A stretch of DNA of 64,000 bases from Phycomyces nitens (Eukaryota > Mucoromycota > Mucoromycetes > Mucorales > Phycomycetaceae). Position 1 is the first letter of the stretch. Every line of letters starts with the position of its first letter. Below, in pieces: positions 63,931 to 64,000 of the stretch. The notes under the pieces are model-generated. The model was not told the DNA's origin and did no database searches. It saw only the letters and a program-made list of their open reading frames with translations. The DNA lies in the NCBI GenBank assembly GCA_022702545.1, contig JAHRBC010000006.1:3038001-3102000 (forward strand), written 5' to 3'. Made by a program: the position numbers and the translations under genes.

Positions 63931-64000
63931 GTTTTTGGCATTCTGAGCCCAACTTTGTGATTTTAATTTTTTTTTCTGAAATGACCATTTCAACCTAGTG

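Overview
The window is nuclear DNA of a filamentous fungus, most likely an early-diverging mould of the Mucoromycota (Mucorales-like). Genes are split by many short introns (about 50-110 nt, GT-AG, one GC-AG), spacers are AT-rich with TA, TAA and CAA/GTT microsatellites, and the gene set (muskelin, Sec3, delta-COP, Vps33, ELMO, reticulon, SmF, RVB1) is eukaryotic. The element content (zf-RVT LINEs, Tc1-like elements, a possible DIRS-like fragment) fits that lineage, but the species cannot be fixed from the sequence alone.

Layout. 1-6.3 kb: no intact gene; repeat debris, a GC-richer patch and a LINE 3' fragment. 6.4-17.4 kb: three long multi-exon genes on the minus strand, muskelin, exocyst SEC3/EXOC1 and coatomer delta, with a small unknown ORF behind them. 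17.7-29.3 kb: a transposon nest: a MITE-like inverted repeat, two adjacent LINEs on the minus strand, a Tc1/mariner element with a TA target duplication, the stranded 3' exon of a broken host gene, and another LINE fragment. 29.5-32.8 kb: a Ser/Pro-rich membrane protein gene with C-terminal repeats. 33.6-41 kb: decayed CACTA/KDZ-type and Tc1-type transposases and a gag-like fragment. 41.2-45.4 kb: a head-to-head pair, RWDD2-like and VPS33. 45.8-48 kb: a TA-flanked inverted-repeat element and a Tc1 helix-turn-helix ORF. 48.5-64 kb: gene-dense: a two-finger AreA-type GATA factor with polyQ, an ELMO protein, a UBZ/SIM-like nuclear protein, an orphan exon, a secreted repeat protein, SmF, a reticulon and RVB1.

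Several host genes act in membrane traffic (Sec3 in exocytosis, delta-COP in Golgi-ER transport, Vps33 in vacuolar fusion, reticulon in ER shape, ELMO in small-GTPase control), but they are ordinary single-copy housekeeping genes and I see no evidence that they are co-regulated. The most informative structure is in the repeats: most premature stops in the mobile elements are explained by C-to-T/G-to-A changes (Trp, Gln or Arg codons turned into stops; the catalytic YADD of one LINE turned into YADN). The best candidates for undescribed biology are the Ser/Pro-rich repeat membrane protein, the UBZ/SIM-like protein with a C-terminal duplicated motif, and the Kre9-like secreted protein with a 453-bp tandem repeat.
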